From the NCBI GenBank assembly GCA_018292915.2, contig JACVVK020000385.1, forward strand, positions 124,001-188,000: a stretch of 64,000 nucleotides of DNA, in the 5' to 3' direction. Shown one piece after another: positions 11,628-39,439 of this stretch. The translations under genes were made by a program, and so were the position numbers. Position 1 is the stretch's first letter. Every line of letters starts with the position of its first letter. Source of the stretch: Batillaria attramentaria (Eukaryota; Mollusca; Gastropoda; Batillariidae). The notes below the pieces were generated by a model that worked only from the letters and a program-made list of their open reading frames with translations, was not told where the DNA came from and ran no database searches.

Positions 11628-11667
11628 GGGGGGGGGGGGGGGGGGGGGGGGGTGGGGGGGGGGGGCG
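11628..11667 (+). repeat. G-run (quadruplex-prone)
   Basis: Two long G tracts are separated by one T. Similar runs are at 8966, 9759 and 34577, and C-runs at 1446, 21360, 37099 and 40120. Confidence 0.95.
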
Positions 11668-12255
11668 TCTTTGTTGTTGTTGTTGTCTGAATGAATTTCA
11701 TTGCCAGTTGGACCCAGTGTTTGTGTTAGACATTCCACAACTTATCCTGTTTTATTCGTTTCACGTGTAAACGTGTATGTGTAACATTGTCGTCCGTTCC
11801 TTTCTCGCTGCCTAGTCCCTACGGTAAGGGTCCGTACACAAGCACAGACAAGCCTACACGCAGTATGATCTGATAACTCGATTTCTACAGTTAAACATAA
11901 TGATGTTTTGGACGCAGATTTGTTGGTTTGCTTTTTTTTTTTTTTTTTTTAATGCTCCCTGATTGGTCGTAGGAGTAAATCCGATATTGGTTCCAGATGC
12001 TTGCACAGCCAATGAGCACGCTTCTCACAGTATAATCATGTCATGCTGGATTGGGTTGGGTGAAGTTTTTCCGGTCCACCTGCGTGTTTTTTTTTTTTGT
12101 TTTGTTTTGTTTTTGTGTTGTTGTTTTTTTTTTTGTTGTTGTTGGGTTGTTTTTTGTTGTTGTTTTTTTTGTTTGTTTTTTTCAGAAGAATGGAAGACAT
12201 TTTTGTTGCATGTCGAATTTTTCTTCAGGGCTTTCTTGATAGTGATTTAAATTGA

Positions 12256-12256
<1 letters not shown>

Positions 12257-12330
<74 letters not shown>
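12257..12330 (+). repeat. (GT)n microsatellite
   Basis: About 36 uninterrupted GT units. A (CA)n lies nearby at 12922-12969. Confidence 0.97.
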
Positions 12331-12921
12331 CTTGCGTTCTTGTGTATGTGCGTGCGTGCATGCGTGTGCGTGTGGGCGTGAAAACAAAACAGTGATATAC
12401 ACCATGAACTTGTGTTTAGTCGGAAATCATGTGTCTGTATTCATACGTTGATTTTTGCGTTGAGAAATTGTCATTACCCGTCCCCTCTTCATTTTTTTGA
12501 AGTCCATGTAGTACTTTAGTCCATTCGCCCCACTCTCCACTTTATATTCCGTAAAACTGTGTTCCATTCACGTCGGTTTACTGTCTTATGCTCTGCAATA
12601 TGATATGCACACGAAATAAAGATATTTCTAAAGGCAAACATTGTGTCAGAAGTGTTCGGGTTTTTTTTTCTGGAAATTTTGTTCCTGTTGATGGTAACTT
12701 CTCTTGCAGGGTGGCTTTCTTGTTGGTGTTGTTGTTGTTGTTGTCGTTGTTTGTGGTTGTGGTGGTGGTGAGGAGGAGGAAGAGGATGGCGACGGTTATA
12801 CAGTACATCCATGAGTGCGTACGAAATACGGTACTTTGTTAGGAGAGAAAAGCAAATAATCTGTCATTGTTTTCTGCAACGGCGTAATGTTGAAAGGCAC
12901 GCGTAATTCGTAATCTTAACC

Positions 12922-12970
<49 letters not shown>

Positions 12971-13359
12971 CCTACATTTGTTTAAAAACAAAATGCTGAA
13001 ACGTAGTCACCCGCTCATACACTATTTGAAATCGCAAAACGGAGACCCAAAAATTTGCTTGTCTGGAGGTTCAAGTATCTAAATATCAATGAACCGTGTC
13101 TGTCTATGTGTGACCGATAAAACGTAACTTAAGAGCTCTCACATCGCGATCAAACTTAGTGGCTGGGCGTTCCCAGGAAACATGGCGGGGAAAAAAATCT
13201 TGGGAACCGGACTTAACTTTCTTTTCCTCCACATATCGCCAAACAGAGAGACAGAAAACACTTACTGGACAGATCACATCATCAGCCCGGGCGATGAGGG
13301 TACATCAGCTAGTTATACGATAAAGACAAAGTGACGAACCGCCAGATCAGCAAATTAGG

Positions 13360-14115
13360 TCTTTATGATCTCCATGGACTAAGATCAGCAGCGCTGCGTC
13401 AATATTTGTTATTTTTTATTTTGTTCCCTGACAAAGGTTATTTGGCTGAACACTAGGCGTATTTGGTCTATCATTTTTTTATGATCTTTTCCTAACAAAT
13501 TTTTAGCTTGCCGTGTTCAGAGCAGTGTGATCTCCGTGGACTGATAAGTAGCTCTGTCTGTATTTGTTATTTTGTTTCATGTCCTCTGACAAAGGCGCCG
13601 GGATAGCCGAATAGTAGAGCGATGGACTCCCCCATTTCTTTCGGGTCATGAGTTTGAATCCCGGCTGGGGCCAAATATTTGTGCTGGCCTTTCTCTCGTT
13701 GCGCCGTCTTTGAAATCACCCTTGCTTGATGGAAAAGGACACTAAACTCCCAAACACCCACCCACTCACCCCCTCACAAAGGCGGTTTCGCGAAGTTAAG
13801 CATGTTGTCTACTAAATCTCGCTTTTAATCTGACGTTGGGTTTTTTCTTAACACGATTTCAGCAAGTCGTGTTCAGGAGACGGAAGCATCATGGCGGGAG
13901 TTGATTTGTTTTGTCTATTCCCAAAGCGTGTTTCTGGTGTATCGTTGTTTTGTACAATGTTTCGTGACAAGTTTCTCAGCTCGCCGTGTTCAGGTGACGA
14001 GATCTTCGTGATCTCCATGGACTTGGATAAACAGCGCTGTGTCTTTATTTGTTATTTTTTATCTTGTCCCTTCGTAAAAGGCTATTTGCCTGAAAAATTA
14101 GAAGCGATTTGTTCC
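13360..14115 (+). repeat. Three-copy degenerate tandem repeat
   Basis: The units contain GCTCGCCGTGTTCAG, TGATCTCCATGGACT, CAGCGCTGTGTC, ATTTGTTATTTTTTATTTTG and CCTGACAAAGG, near 13365-13445, 13510-13595 and 13980-14090. A SINE splits the second. Confidence 0.7.
13597..13773 (+). mobile_element. SINE family A inserted in a tandem repeat
   Basis: This copy has box A (GGATAGCCGAATAGTAGAGC), box B and the GGAAAAGGACACTAAAC tail. The flanks share ACAAAGGCG, a probable target duplication. It interrupts the second unit of the 13.36-14.11 kb tandem repeat. Confidence 0.9.
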
Positions 14116-14609
14116 GTCTGTTGTCGTCTAAGTGTGTTGTGGGTCTAACAGGTTTTTCCCATTATTTCTTCTCTTTTTTTAAAAGTCTTTATGGCCTTTT
14201 TCTATCACGTTGGCATTCCTTTCATTTCTGATAACCTTTAGAAAAGCTCTAACATAATGAACAGCGTAATTGTAAGCGACTGAGAGTGCCAAACTAAACA
14301 CTCTTTGCTTCTTCTTTTGTCCTCTGATTTCTGTTCTTCTCAGCTAAGGGAGACGGTGTCGGCTCATGTTACATGGAAGGCGTTGTAGTCCGAACAAAGA
14401 TGGAACATGACATTAATCGGCGTGTTTTTGCTTGTTCTTCGTGTGACATATATCTTTGCTTTAATTTTTCCGGGTCGTGTTCGACTGAACTGTGTTCGAT
14501 TGTTTGTTGTTGTTCTTGTTGTTGTTGCTGTTGTTTTTGTTTGTTTTGGGTTTTTTTTTTTTTTTTGGTTGTTGTTGTTGTTTTCGGATTAAAACGTCTC
14601 GCGTGTGAC

Positions 14610-14730
14610 ATGAGCCATAGCTGAGCTGGTAGACTGGAGTTTCAGTGCTTGGGTTGTGAGTTCAAATCCCGGCCGGGGCAAAATATAATCATGTGCTGGC
14701 CTTTTTCCCTCGTTGCCCCATCTTTCAGTT
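14610..14730 (+). mobile_element. Diverged SINE family A, head part
   Basis: A tRNA-like head (GAGCTGGTAGACTGGAG, TGTGAGTTCAAATCCCGGCC) is followed by TGTGCTGGCCTTTTTCCCTC and GTTGCCCCATCTTT. The 3' part with the GGTGGAAAAGG tail is missing. Confidence 0.75.
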
Positions 14731-16128
14731 TTGCCGCTCCGACCTTTTGGAACTCTCCGCCTGCAAATCTGAGAAATGCTCCCACACTGTCTGTTTCAGT
14801 CAAGAGCAATCTGAAAACGTTCCTTTATTGCAAAGCCTTCCAGTAATTTCCTCAGCCGCGTGTTGGTGTTCGTTGCCTGAGCGACTTGAGGCCAGTAACC
14901 CCAGTAACTCACTCCGGTAATTTCCTGTTTAACTGCTCAGTTTCACCAGTGTACGTCTGTTCATCGTTGTATAATGTGCGCGAGTGTGAGTGAGTGACAG
15001 GCGCATTGAGTTTTAATTAAAGAAATGCGCCCTGCAAATACCATTTAGTGGTAGTAATAGTAGTTGATATCACTCATAGGTGGTGGGAAAAGTCCCTCAA
15101 ACAAGCAACCAGCAGATCCTCTCTTGCTAATCGTGTAAGCCCAAAGAAAATAAACAAATCTTGTGGAAGGCATTTGTGCTGTACGTAATTGGATACACGT
15201 GTTGGATTGGATTAGGTTGGTTTGGTCTGGATTGGATTGGACTGGATAGGACTGGGTACTACTGGATTGGTTACTATCCTATAGACACAAGCAGCTGATG
15301 CTGTTACAGCGTATACTGTCTGTAACAGGCAGATGTCCAACGTCAGTGAAAATGATACAGTTATGCATCTGTTATCGCCAGCGACTTAGTCGGAGCTCGC
15401 CGAACTTACCTCATTTGAGCTTGACTTGAGAATTATCTTTCTTGCCTGTTACTATGGTTTAAAGATTGCTTCCCTTATCTGTTACTATGGTTTACGGATT
15501 GCTTCCCTTGTTTGTTGTTGTTGTTGTTGTTGTTGTTTAGTAACCGTTTAAATTTACTTGACGATCTTTTCTGAGTCATGTTAAAAACTCAGAAATTAAG
15601 CAGAAGTCTGTGTCAAATCATTGAGTCGTGAGCTACAAACTGTTGATGCAAAGCAGTGTGTGTGTGTGGGGGGGTGGGGGGGGGGCACGAGAACAAGACT
15701 GATATAATGAGCTGATGTCCACTGTGAGTGAAAATACGATTATGCGCCTGTCATCACGATACGTGTGGGTCAGGGGAACCCAGACTGCTCATACAGCAAG
15801 TAATCAGACAAAGGGTAAATCTGGTTGAATATTTATACCCCCATTCAACGCTCCGGTTAATCGGAGAAGACATTCGTATGCTGACCGTAACTATATCGCT
15901 TGACCATATCTTTACCCGTCCGTGTTGGCGGCTTCTTCTGGAATTACACAAACTTATCTTAATTCGTATTTGGGTGACCCTTCGTTGTTCCCCTCCAGAC
16001 ATCACGCATGGTATGCCTCTCTTGGGAAATTCCCGGCGAAAGTTTTCAGAGTCCTAAGGTGGTCGTAAGTCTGTCAATATGGGCAACAATACGAGTGACT
16101 GACTGCTCCGGAAGTACGGAGATTTGCC

Positions 16129-16129
<1 letters not shown>

Positions 16130-16194
<65 letters not shown>

Positions 16195-16211
16195 CGTGCG
16201 TGCGTGCGTGC

Positions 16212-16263
<52 letters not shown>
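16130..16263 (+). repeat. (GT)n - (GTGC)n - (GT)n compound tract
   Basis: Two GT runs flank a GCGCGCGTGCGTGCGTGCGT core, symmetrical about its centre. It lies just past the proposed polyadenylation site of the minus-strand gene. Alternating purine-pyrimidine DNA is Z-DNA prone. Confidence 0.97.
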
Positions 16264-16267
<4 letters not shown>

Positions 16268-16339
16268 AACAACAAAGACAACTCTGATACAGCCACCACT
16301 GAATATCGCATGCATTTGATGACAACATACAACAATGTA

Positions 16340-31512
<15,173 letters not shown>

Positions 31513-31538
31513 CACAGACCCTCAAAAACACTTTCAAG

Positions 31539-31546
31539 TTTATATA
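31539..31546 (-). promoter_or_regulatory. TATA box of the prohormone candidate
   Basis: TATATAAA on the minus strand lies in GGTGTTATATAAACTTG, about 345 bp upstream of the exon 1 donor. It predicts a start near 31512. The DNA beyond it (31570-31920) is richer in CG. Confidence 0.5.
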
Positions 31547-31999
31547 ACACCGGGTACTGTAATACATGTAATGATGTGGTTCTCCCCTGCCTTTCTTAGT
31601 CTCGACCAGCCAGTCAGCCAGTCAGTCAGTCAGTCAGTTCCGTCCTATAGCCACGTTGACCATCCTAACGCTATCTCGTCCCCTCAAACGTCTCCCTCTT
31701 CCTTTATACGTACGACCGGCAGCCAGCAAAGCCTTGTAGGCGTTACAGGAATCACTCAGAGAATCACTCGCTTCTGGACTGGTGGGGATAGTAAGGGTTA
31801 AGAACGTCAACCCGCTTTAGCGTGTGATTTGCCGATAGATGCGCCGCCGCCGGTTGGCCCGGCGATGAGACGATCGCAATCTTACACACAGGCGCCCGTT
31901 ATGGCTGTCTGCCCTTTTGTCCCGCGCACACACTTTAGTGCCCTAAAGTTCCTAATTTTTCTTTGTTGAATGTTTTCGGGGTGTAGTAGACAGGCTCTG

Positions 32000-32300
32000 A
32001 AGTTTCAGCGACGGCGGGTTTGGGAACTGACGAACTCCTCTGTCAGAACTTCTACCGCTTATATATTTTTATGTCAAGATCTTTAATGACTGTACTTTAT
32101 CTTATCTGCTACAAAGCATCTTGTGAGGCCAAACAAGATTTTCTGTTTATGATTATCTCTTAAACAGACAATAAAGTATTTTGAATTTGAATCTGAACCG
32201 CTGATAAAATAAAGTTTCATCATCACAGACCATCATCACCATCATCGTCATAATCATCGTCGTCGTCGTCGTCATCGTCGTCATCAGGTCATTTAGTTGA
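32000..32300 (+). mobile_element. Probable LINE 3' end with (ATC)n/(GTC)n
   Basis: GACAATAAAGTATTTTGAAT followed by TTGAATCTGAA, then AATAAAGTTTCATCATC and CGTCGTCGTC. AATAAAG-ATTTGAATTTGAA is a common non-LTR 3' end. A similar ATGTATTTGAATTTGAATAA is at 43209. Confidence 0.45.
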
Positions 32301-33088
32301 AGATGGTATCTCTGCGCCCGGAAAAGCCCATCTCTCAATTATCTCCCAAGTGTTGTCTTTGAGACTTTGTTCCAGTGGTGGTTTGGTTCACACGGGCCTC
32401 GTCATATCCTCTTAGGTTTTATCGCCGGCCACCCTCTCATTACACCCCGCCTCTGTTGCTGTCGGCAGTCTATGGTGTTAAGACCGACTGAGGCTTTGCT
32501 TGTGCAACGTGCGCCTCAGACTTCTCACCGCTTCGGATCTCCCTGAGCGCAGGCCATGGATAATGCTTGCCAAACCGGCGAGGGTGTCTGTCTGTCATTA
32601 CCTCTCACCCCTCCCTCCCCCCACCCCTCTCTCTCTCTCTTTAGATAGATAGTTCCGAAATGAACGAAATGTGAAACCAGTTTGTTGGTGCTGAAGTCCA
32701 TTTGTTTGACAGTGACAATGGGACGACGCTTGCAGCAAATGAGTCGCGTGCCTGTGATCTTTTTTGCACAGATCTGATTCGTCGGCTGTTGCGTTTGGCC
32801 TGGGTGCGTCTACTCGGTCGCGGTCTGCAGAGATTGTGTGTGTAGGTTAAGCAAGTAGGCGGATTGGTGCATGGGGGTGTGGGTGTGGGTGTGGGTGGGT
32901 GTTTTGGGGGTTGGCGTTGGACTGAGGGGCTCGGGGGAGTGGGGCTAGTAAACGTCCTTTCTCCACCTGGAAGTCATCTAAAAGAATGAAAAAAAGTCGA
33001 TCTGTACAGATTTTCGCAAACCCTGCCGCGATTCGGAACCAATGAAGTTCGTTCTTTTGGGGGTTTATTGCGACTACCAGATTAGAAA

Positions 33089-33276
33089 GGGGAGCTGGGA
33101 TGGCCGAATGGTAGAGCGTTGGACTCTCAACTGATGCTCGGGTCGTGAGTTCGAACCCCGGCTGAGGCCAAATATTTGTGCTGGCCTTTTTCTCGTTGCC
33201 CCGTCTTTGATATCGCCCTTACGCGGTGGAAAAGGACGTTAAACTCCCGAACACCCAAACACCCACCCACTTACCC
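33089..33276 (+). mobile_element. SINE family A with 13-bp target duplication
   Basis: This full-length copy is flanked by ACCAGATTAGAAA at 33076-33088 and 33277-33289. The tRNA-like head is intact (GGCCGAATGGTAGAGCGTTG). Confidence 0.95.
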
Positions 33277-33426
33277 ACCAGATTAGAAAACATGTGACAA
33301 TGACAATAATCTTTATTTTCCAAAGGAAAAAGTTTTGGCAGAAATACCATGTTCGAACTTTCCGTTGCGAAATTACGAGAATATGAGCAAATTAAGAAGA
33401 AGAAAAAAGGAGAGAGAGAGAGAGAA

Positions 33427-33595
33427 TGGGTGGGTGGGTGTTTGGGGGTTTAACGTCCTTTTCCACCACATAGGGTGATATCAAAGACGGGGCAACGATG
33501 AAAAAGCCAGCACAAATATTTGGCCCCAGCCGGGATCGAACTCACGACCCGAGCATTAGAAGTCCAACGCTCTACCATTCGACCACCCCGGCTCC

Positions 33596-33598
<3 letters not shown>
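33427..33598 (-). mobile_element. SINE family A inserted in a (GA)n microsatellite
   Basis: This is a full-length minus-strand copy. GAGAGAGA repeats on both sides show that it split a microsatellite; the exact target duplication cannot be defined in such DNA. Confidence 0.93.
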
Positions 33599-33636
<38 letters not shown>

Positions 33637-35044
33637 TTTTGTTTTCTCAGAAGTCATCTCAGTAGGTCGATCCTTTCTTTGTTTGTATATCATCTTTCTT
33701 TGTTTTTGTTCTAGTCAGAATTACATGTATCTCGAAAGACCTTGGAAACTGTATACGATTTAAAAAAAAAATCATTCTGTCTCCGTATCTGCACTGATCA
33801 GTCCTCAGCAGACCTCGATCACAAAAAGCAAGAAATACGCTGCACTCAAAGAGATACTGATTTTATTCTAGGAACACTTTAAAGTTTTATAACATTGTAT
33901 TCGCATAAAGAAACAGCTACACCATCAACATTCAGCGGTGATCACAACGAGATTCGACATGCTGCGGTTCTGTGTATGCCACTTCAGGAGAAAAGTTGTA
34001 ATGTCGTCAGACCGGTCATTGTTCCTGTCATAACGAGCTTTGTTCGGAACTGTCCAAACGCTGTGTCGGAATATAAGAATCAGTAGCTGCAGGGTGGATT
34101 TCAGATCCAATTTTCTTTTTAAAAACATTAAATCTAGTACCGTAGGAAAACGACGTGCCAAAATACTTTGTCCTTTCAAATTAAAAAAAAAAAGAAAAAA
34201 AAAGGTGAAACAGTGACACCATAAGAATTATTTTTTACCGCGAAATATGGTAATAGGGCCTAAGTTCATATCAAATCTACACCCTTTTCCTAGTAGCCAT
34301 TTTCCCGAATGGCTGTATAGATGTCGACATCATGGAAAATGAAAGTTCGAGGAAATTTCTCTTTGAAATTGTCTCAACCCTTTCTAAGACCCCTCCTGTC
34401 TAACACCCGGAAATGAGCCGCTGTGAAAGATATGACTCCGTCTGCTGCTTTGATGAACATCATCAGCCTCGATACCGCCTGCGTTTGTCTCCCTTGAGAA
34501 TTCCCAAGCCGTAGATCTCATTCTTCCAGTCTGTCTCTTTTGAAAGTAAAAGCGAGAAAACGTGCCCTTTTTTGGGGGGGGGGGGGGAGGGAGGAGGAAA
34601 CGTTTCCTTGTGGTTTGTTTTTGGATCGGCTGTTGCTTGTTCAATGAGCGATTTTTTTTTCAGAAATAACTTTTTTGTCGCTTTCAGGCAATCTCTCTTG
34701 CTTCTCCATGTTCGGATTCATCAGAAAGGCGTTAAAGAATTTGTTCACACAATGTTTCCCTTGTGTCAAAGAGGAAAAAGGAGGAGAAGAAAAAGAAGAA
34801 GACGAACACAAGGAAGGACATAAAGAAAGCATGAGAAGTGTTGCGAGAACGAACACCGTGATGACGGCAACAACAACGAGGACACGGGGTGATGATGACG
34901 ACGACGACGAGGGTGGCGATGATGACGACGACGACGACCAATTTGACGATCACGATTGCGATGAGGGCAGCCGATGACTGAGAATAAGCTTACGAGTTGC
35001 AGGGACGACCGCAATAGTTGTGGATCTGAGGATGATGGTGAGTT

Positions 35045-35153
35045 GGTGGGGTGGGTGTTTGAGGGTTTAACGTCCTTTTCCACCACGTACGGGCGATATC
35101 AAAGACGGGGCAACGAGAAAAAAGGTCAGCACAAATATTTGACCCCGGCCGGG
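35045..35153 (-). mobile_element. SINE family A, tRNA head truncated
   Basis: The minus-strand tail and body are present (TTTAACGTCCTTTTCCACCA, GATATCAAAGACGGGGCAAC). The copy stops at GACCCCGGCCGGGA, so box A and the 5' end of the tRNA-like head are missing. GGATCTGAG occurs on both sides (near 35023 and 35158), possibly the target duplication. Confidence 0.88.
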
Positions 35154-35963
35154 AAGCGGATCTGAGAATAATAACAATAATAATAATAATAATAATAATA
35201 ATTGTGCATAATGTAGGCGCTTTACCCAATTTCTTGAGTTAGATCAAAGCGCCGCGAACTGAACACAACACGCACGCTCACGTAAATCACAAGCAATCTC
35301 TCACAGACTTGACAAGAACACTTGACAATCACGTGGCACGAAGGGTCAGCTCAGCAATTTAAGCTTCGGAAGTTAGAATTGCACTTACGAATTCTCAAAT
35401 TTTGTGGGCTCCAAAGATGGATGAAAATGAATAATGAACACAACGACCAAAAATGCTGGCTCCGAAAAGCAAGACAACACTTGAAAAAAAAATTCCCCAG
35501 ACTGTGAGAATTATCAAAGGACCTAACTTTTTTGGCGAACATTTCTCTCTACATAAATTCCAGCTGACAACGAGCACAGGAAAAGAAGTAGAAGAGAAAG
35601 AAGAAGAAAACATGGCGTGACACTCTTTTTTTAAGCCATCGGGGCGGCAGATGCGTGTTGAAAGACTGGCTTCTGGCAAGTTCTGTCTGACTGCCCGCCG
35701 CGCCATCGGTGATGTATGGAGAGACAATACGAGTTGATAAGTTAACGTTCCTGATAGTGGAACCTCTCTTACTGAAGCGTTTGTGTTTTCCGTTCATTGG
35801 TTGCTCATCCTGACTGTGTGAATGTCTGTTTCACACGTATTTGACAATATTTGTTTGTTTGGGTTTTTTTTTGTTTTTTTTTTCGTTTTCGAAAACGGTT
35901 AAGCAAATGTAACATTGTGTTTATTTATTTGCTGTTGTTGTTGTTGTTTTTGGTCATTGTTCT

Positions 35964-36138
35964 GGGCAGCCGGGATGGTCGAATGGTAGAGCGTTGGACT
36001 TCTAATGCTCGGGTCGTGAGTTCGATCCCGGCTGGGGCCAAATATTTGTGCTGGCTTTTTCATCGTTGCCCCGTCTTTGATATCACCCTATGCGGTGGAA
36101 AAGGACGTTAAACCCCCAAACACCCACCCACACACCCT
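35964..36138 (+). mobile_element. SINE family A with 13-bp target duplication
   Basis: This full-length copy is flanked by TGGTCATTGTTCT (35951-35963) and TGGTCGTTGTTCT (from 36139), with one mismatch. It is immediately followed by a (GTT)n tract and a family B SINE. Confidence 0.94.
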
Positions 36139-36182
36139 TGGTCGTTGTTCTTGTTCTTGTTGTTGTTGTTTTGTTTGGTTGG

Positions 36183-36858
36183 TTTTTGTTGCCCCAGCTC
36201 TTCGCCAGCTCCAGTGATGTTCCTTCCAGATCATGGTTGGAATCCGCGGAGGGCTCGGAAGCTGGGGGAAGTTTTTATCATGCATGATGATGGAGATGAG
36301 GATGATGCTATGGAGGTCCGTGTGGTTTGGGACTGCGGGATAGGCCAACATTCCACGCTTCCTGTCATGAATATCCCGGCGTTAACCAGGCCCGGGAATT
36401 ACGGCACCTGCCGTACCGACCGTGCAATCATCTACATAATAAGATCTGTCATTCCAAGGAAAGCACCCTCAAAGCCGCACCCGTGAAGTGGGTGAGTCTC
36501 GGCTGTGTGGCAACAGTCTCCCCATAGCACGTCCGCTCTAGGTAGGAGCGAAGAGGTTAGCACTACTAGGGTTCACCTTTTTGGTAGGAACCGACCTAGG
36601 TAGGAAAAATCCCGCTTGCCTCGGCCATCATTAGCTTGCTTTACGTCCTATGGCTTTTAGCCCTTAAGGACAAGTTGTTCCTGGCACGTGTCTTTGGCTG
36701 CTTGGCTGGGCGAGTGATTTTGGGGCGGATATGGGCTATTTTGCTTTGCTTTGGGCAACGTCAGGGGTTCTCTGCTTGGGTCTCAGTTTGCCTCGGCTCG
36801 GACTCAAACCCGGGTCTCCCGGTCCGTGGTCCGAAGTGCTAATCACTACGCTACGGGG
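36183..36858 (-). mobile_element. SINE family B with an inner insertion
   Basis: This is a full copy with tRNA-like head at the right end (minus strand) and a tail at the left ending in a GT/T-rich tract. It is interrupted at 36626-36787 by 162 bp flanked by a 10-bp direct repeat TTGCCTCGGC (36616-36625 and 36788-36797). It sits 45 bp from a family A SINE. Confidence 0.88.
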
Positions 36859-37203
36859 TTTCTTTGTTTCGAGTAAAATATGAATTAACAAGACGCACCT
36901 TACACGCTCTTCTAAGACGTCCAGAGTAGCTACTAAATAATCCAGCAATGAAGACTAGAAATTCTATATAGCCGAGTGGTTTTATGGGGTTGTACTTTGT
37001 ATTTATTCTGTTTCTTTTCGTTCAAAGCAAAAAAAAAACAAAAAAAAGTGGCTCGCCAAAAAGTTACCAATCTAAAATAGACGACTCCACTTTGCAAGCC
37101 CCCCCCCCCCCCCCCCCGAGTTCAAAGCCCCGCCCCTTTACTCTGTCGTGTATTGGCAAAACACAGTACGTCCATGACGTCATTTTACGGAAAAAGGGTG
37201 TGA

Positions 37204-37625
37204 TTTGGGGCGGTCGGTGGTCTAGTGGTTATGAGACTTGTCACCAATGCGAGAGGTCAGGGGTTCGAGTCCCACTCGGGACAAAGAATTTTCCTTCTCG
37301 TATGTGGCACTGTTCATTCGGGCCGATCGCCGGGGGTTCTCTCCGGGTACTCCGGCTTCCTCCCCCTCTGCTTTGGAAATGTTCATCCCACCAAATTTGA
37401 AAAAAGATAGATGCAATTCTAAACGCCGAAATTTAAATGGCTGAGCTGACCCTTCGCACCACGTGATTGTAGTGTGTTTAATATGTCCAGTGTGTGAGAG
37501 AATGTGTGTGATTCACGTGAGCGTGCGTGTTGGGTTTAGTTCCCGGTCCTTTGAGTCGATTCAGGAAATTGGGTAGAGCGCCTATACAATACTCATTATT
37601 ATTATTATTATTATTTCAAAATGAA
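37204..37625 (+). mobile_element. tRNA-derived SINE with (ATT)n tail
   Basis: The head has box A-like GGTCTAGTGGTTATGAGACT and box B GGGGTTCGAGTCCCACTCGG. The body includes GGTTCTCTCCGGGTACTCCG, a motif common in invertebrate SINEs, and the end is GGGTAGAGCGCCTATACAAT followed by (ATT)n. This is a third SINE lineage with a complete layout. Confidence 0.8.
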
Positions 37626-37649
37626 AGCGATTGACGTAATGATCTTTTT

Positions 37650-39355
37650 CCTCAGGTGACGTCAATGGACTTACTGTTCTCTTTCCAGGTTTCAGTCATG
37701 TCAGATTACACGTGCTTCCCTCTTCGTAGCGTCAGGCGAGGAAGTTTGCCAGATCATGCCATGTGTTGTGCTCATTATGCCACGGAACGCGATTGGCTGA
37801 ATTCTGGGGGCTCGCCCCTTTTGATTGCCAGGAGTGGAGTCGTCTATTGTTGGCGACTGCAATACCAAAAGAAGCTGACAAGAAAGGACCCAAAAGACGT
37901 AGAATGACAGCAGGAGGGTTAACACCCCGTCATCCTGTTTCAGCCTCCCCCGCTGATCACCGTCACAGGCCAAACAATCTTTCCCCCTCCGAAATCGGAC
38001 ATCTGTCCGCCCGTGACGGATCGCTTCCCCTGCTTCGGTAACTTTCAATTCCGCGGAAGAAAATTGGCACAGATACGTTGACGGCGTTTTCCGGGAAAAA
38101 CGAGAGCAGTCGAACAGCTTGGAATCGGAAATAATTTGGGGAAGGGCAAAGATCTCAATGGGTTTGTATGGCCTGAATGGGAGAGGTGTTAAATTATTTC
38201 AGTCCCAAACAAATCGTTCAGAGGGCTAGCGAGGGCAGTCATGAGAACTACGGTAAGTGAGTGAAGCCCCCGTACTGACACAGTTCACAGACGGCGCCAG
38301 AGAAGGTCCCGAGACAGTATACAGGCTACGTAACACAGATGCAGATTTGGAGGAAAACGCTATATATTCCTCTTACACATAACGTTGCAGATGACACCCT
38401 AGAAATGCTTTAAAATTCACCAAACAAATTCACAAAAATCAGGCAGTCATAGACTCATGTGTAGAGTAAATTTCAACAAATTCCAATATTCCGTTTTTTT
38501 GGCAATGTTGGCAGCGACCACATACCCCCTCATTCCACGGTAGTCTGCTGGCTCCTGTGCCAGCCGCGCATGAATACAAATAGTCCACAAGCCAGCCTCA
38601 TTTTCCCCTAATTTTACTATTACCTGGCATGAAACTTGTTTACAAAGCCAACAAAAAGCACCAGATTGCCCTTTTTAAAAAAAACAAAAACAAAAAACTC
38701 TGCACACAAATTTTACAAGGGGCAAAGATTGTCTACTATATTTAGCCGACCCGGAAGCTAAGACCGCTCTGTAACCGCTGTGGACGAACGAACAGAGAGC
38801 GGCAGGTGCTTTAAAGCTACTATGTCAGACGCGGCGATTTTGCTCGCCAACCAGCGGTAAACTACACTATATACCCAGCCAATTTAATCGGCTCCTCAAA
38901 GGCACTGACGCGCCAAGACGTCGTCTCGCCAGTAACTGAATAGAACACGGTCCTTTTTTCCCTCGCCACGCCAGTCAATCGCCGCTGACCGCGCGCTATC
39001 GCTCTGTGTGTATTGTCCAGCGCCAGGCCTGCGGCGCAATCCGCTCACTGCACGCTCTTAACGTGTAAACAGAAAATCCGTTCGGCCAGCGTGCGAATTA
39101 AGTCTCCGCAGGCTCTCAGCGTGTGCCGTAGCCCTTAGAAAGGGCCGTGGGCGGTGGGGGTAGGGGGTGTTTACGGTGGACGATGGTGGAATCAGTGCAG
39201 CGTGGTCCGGCACACCGTCGGCTACGGTCCATGCGATGAAATGTCCACCCATCCCGGCCTTTTTCTTCCTGCGCTAAGTGCTGCTTAGCGCTCCGTCCAC
39301 GCCATTTTCTGATTTCAAAGAAGTGCTATTCGTTCAGCCAGGTTGCTAGTTGCAG
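37650..39355. other. Stretch without SINEs or microsatellites
   Basis: I find no SINE, microsatellite or tandem repeat here, and no convincing exon. CG dinucleotides become frequent from about 38720 to 39300. It may be regulatory or contain an unrecognised exon. Confidence 0.4.
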
Positions 39356-39360
39356 GCGAA

Positions 39361-39362
39361 CA

Positions 39363-39438
<76 letters not shown>
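39361..39438 (+). repeat. (GA)n microsatellite with G-run
   Basis: CGCGCGCGCG, then about 30 GA units and ten G. Confidence 0.97.

Positions 39439-39439
<1 letters not shown>

Noticed and set aside
35395..35797. Minus-strand frames at 35.4-35.8 kb
   Set aside because: Two overlapping frames contain oligo-T and oligo-A driven FFFF/KKKK runs, and no splice context or domain is recognised.
37656..37907. Open frame after an acceptor-like cag at 37.69 kb
   Set aside because: No donor, no recognised domain and ordinary composition.
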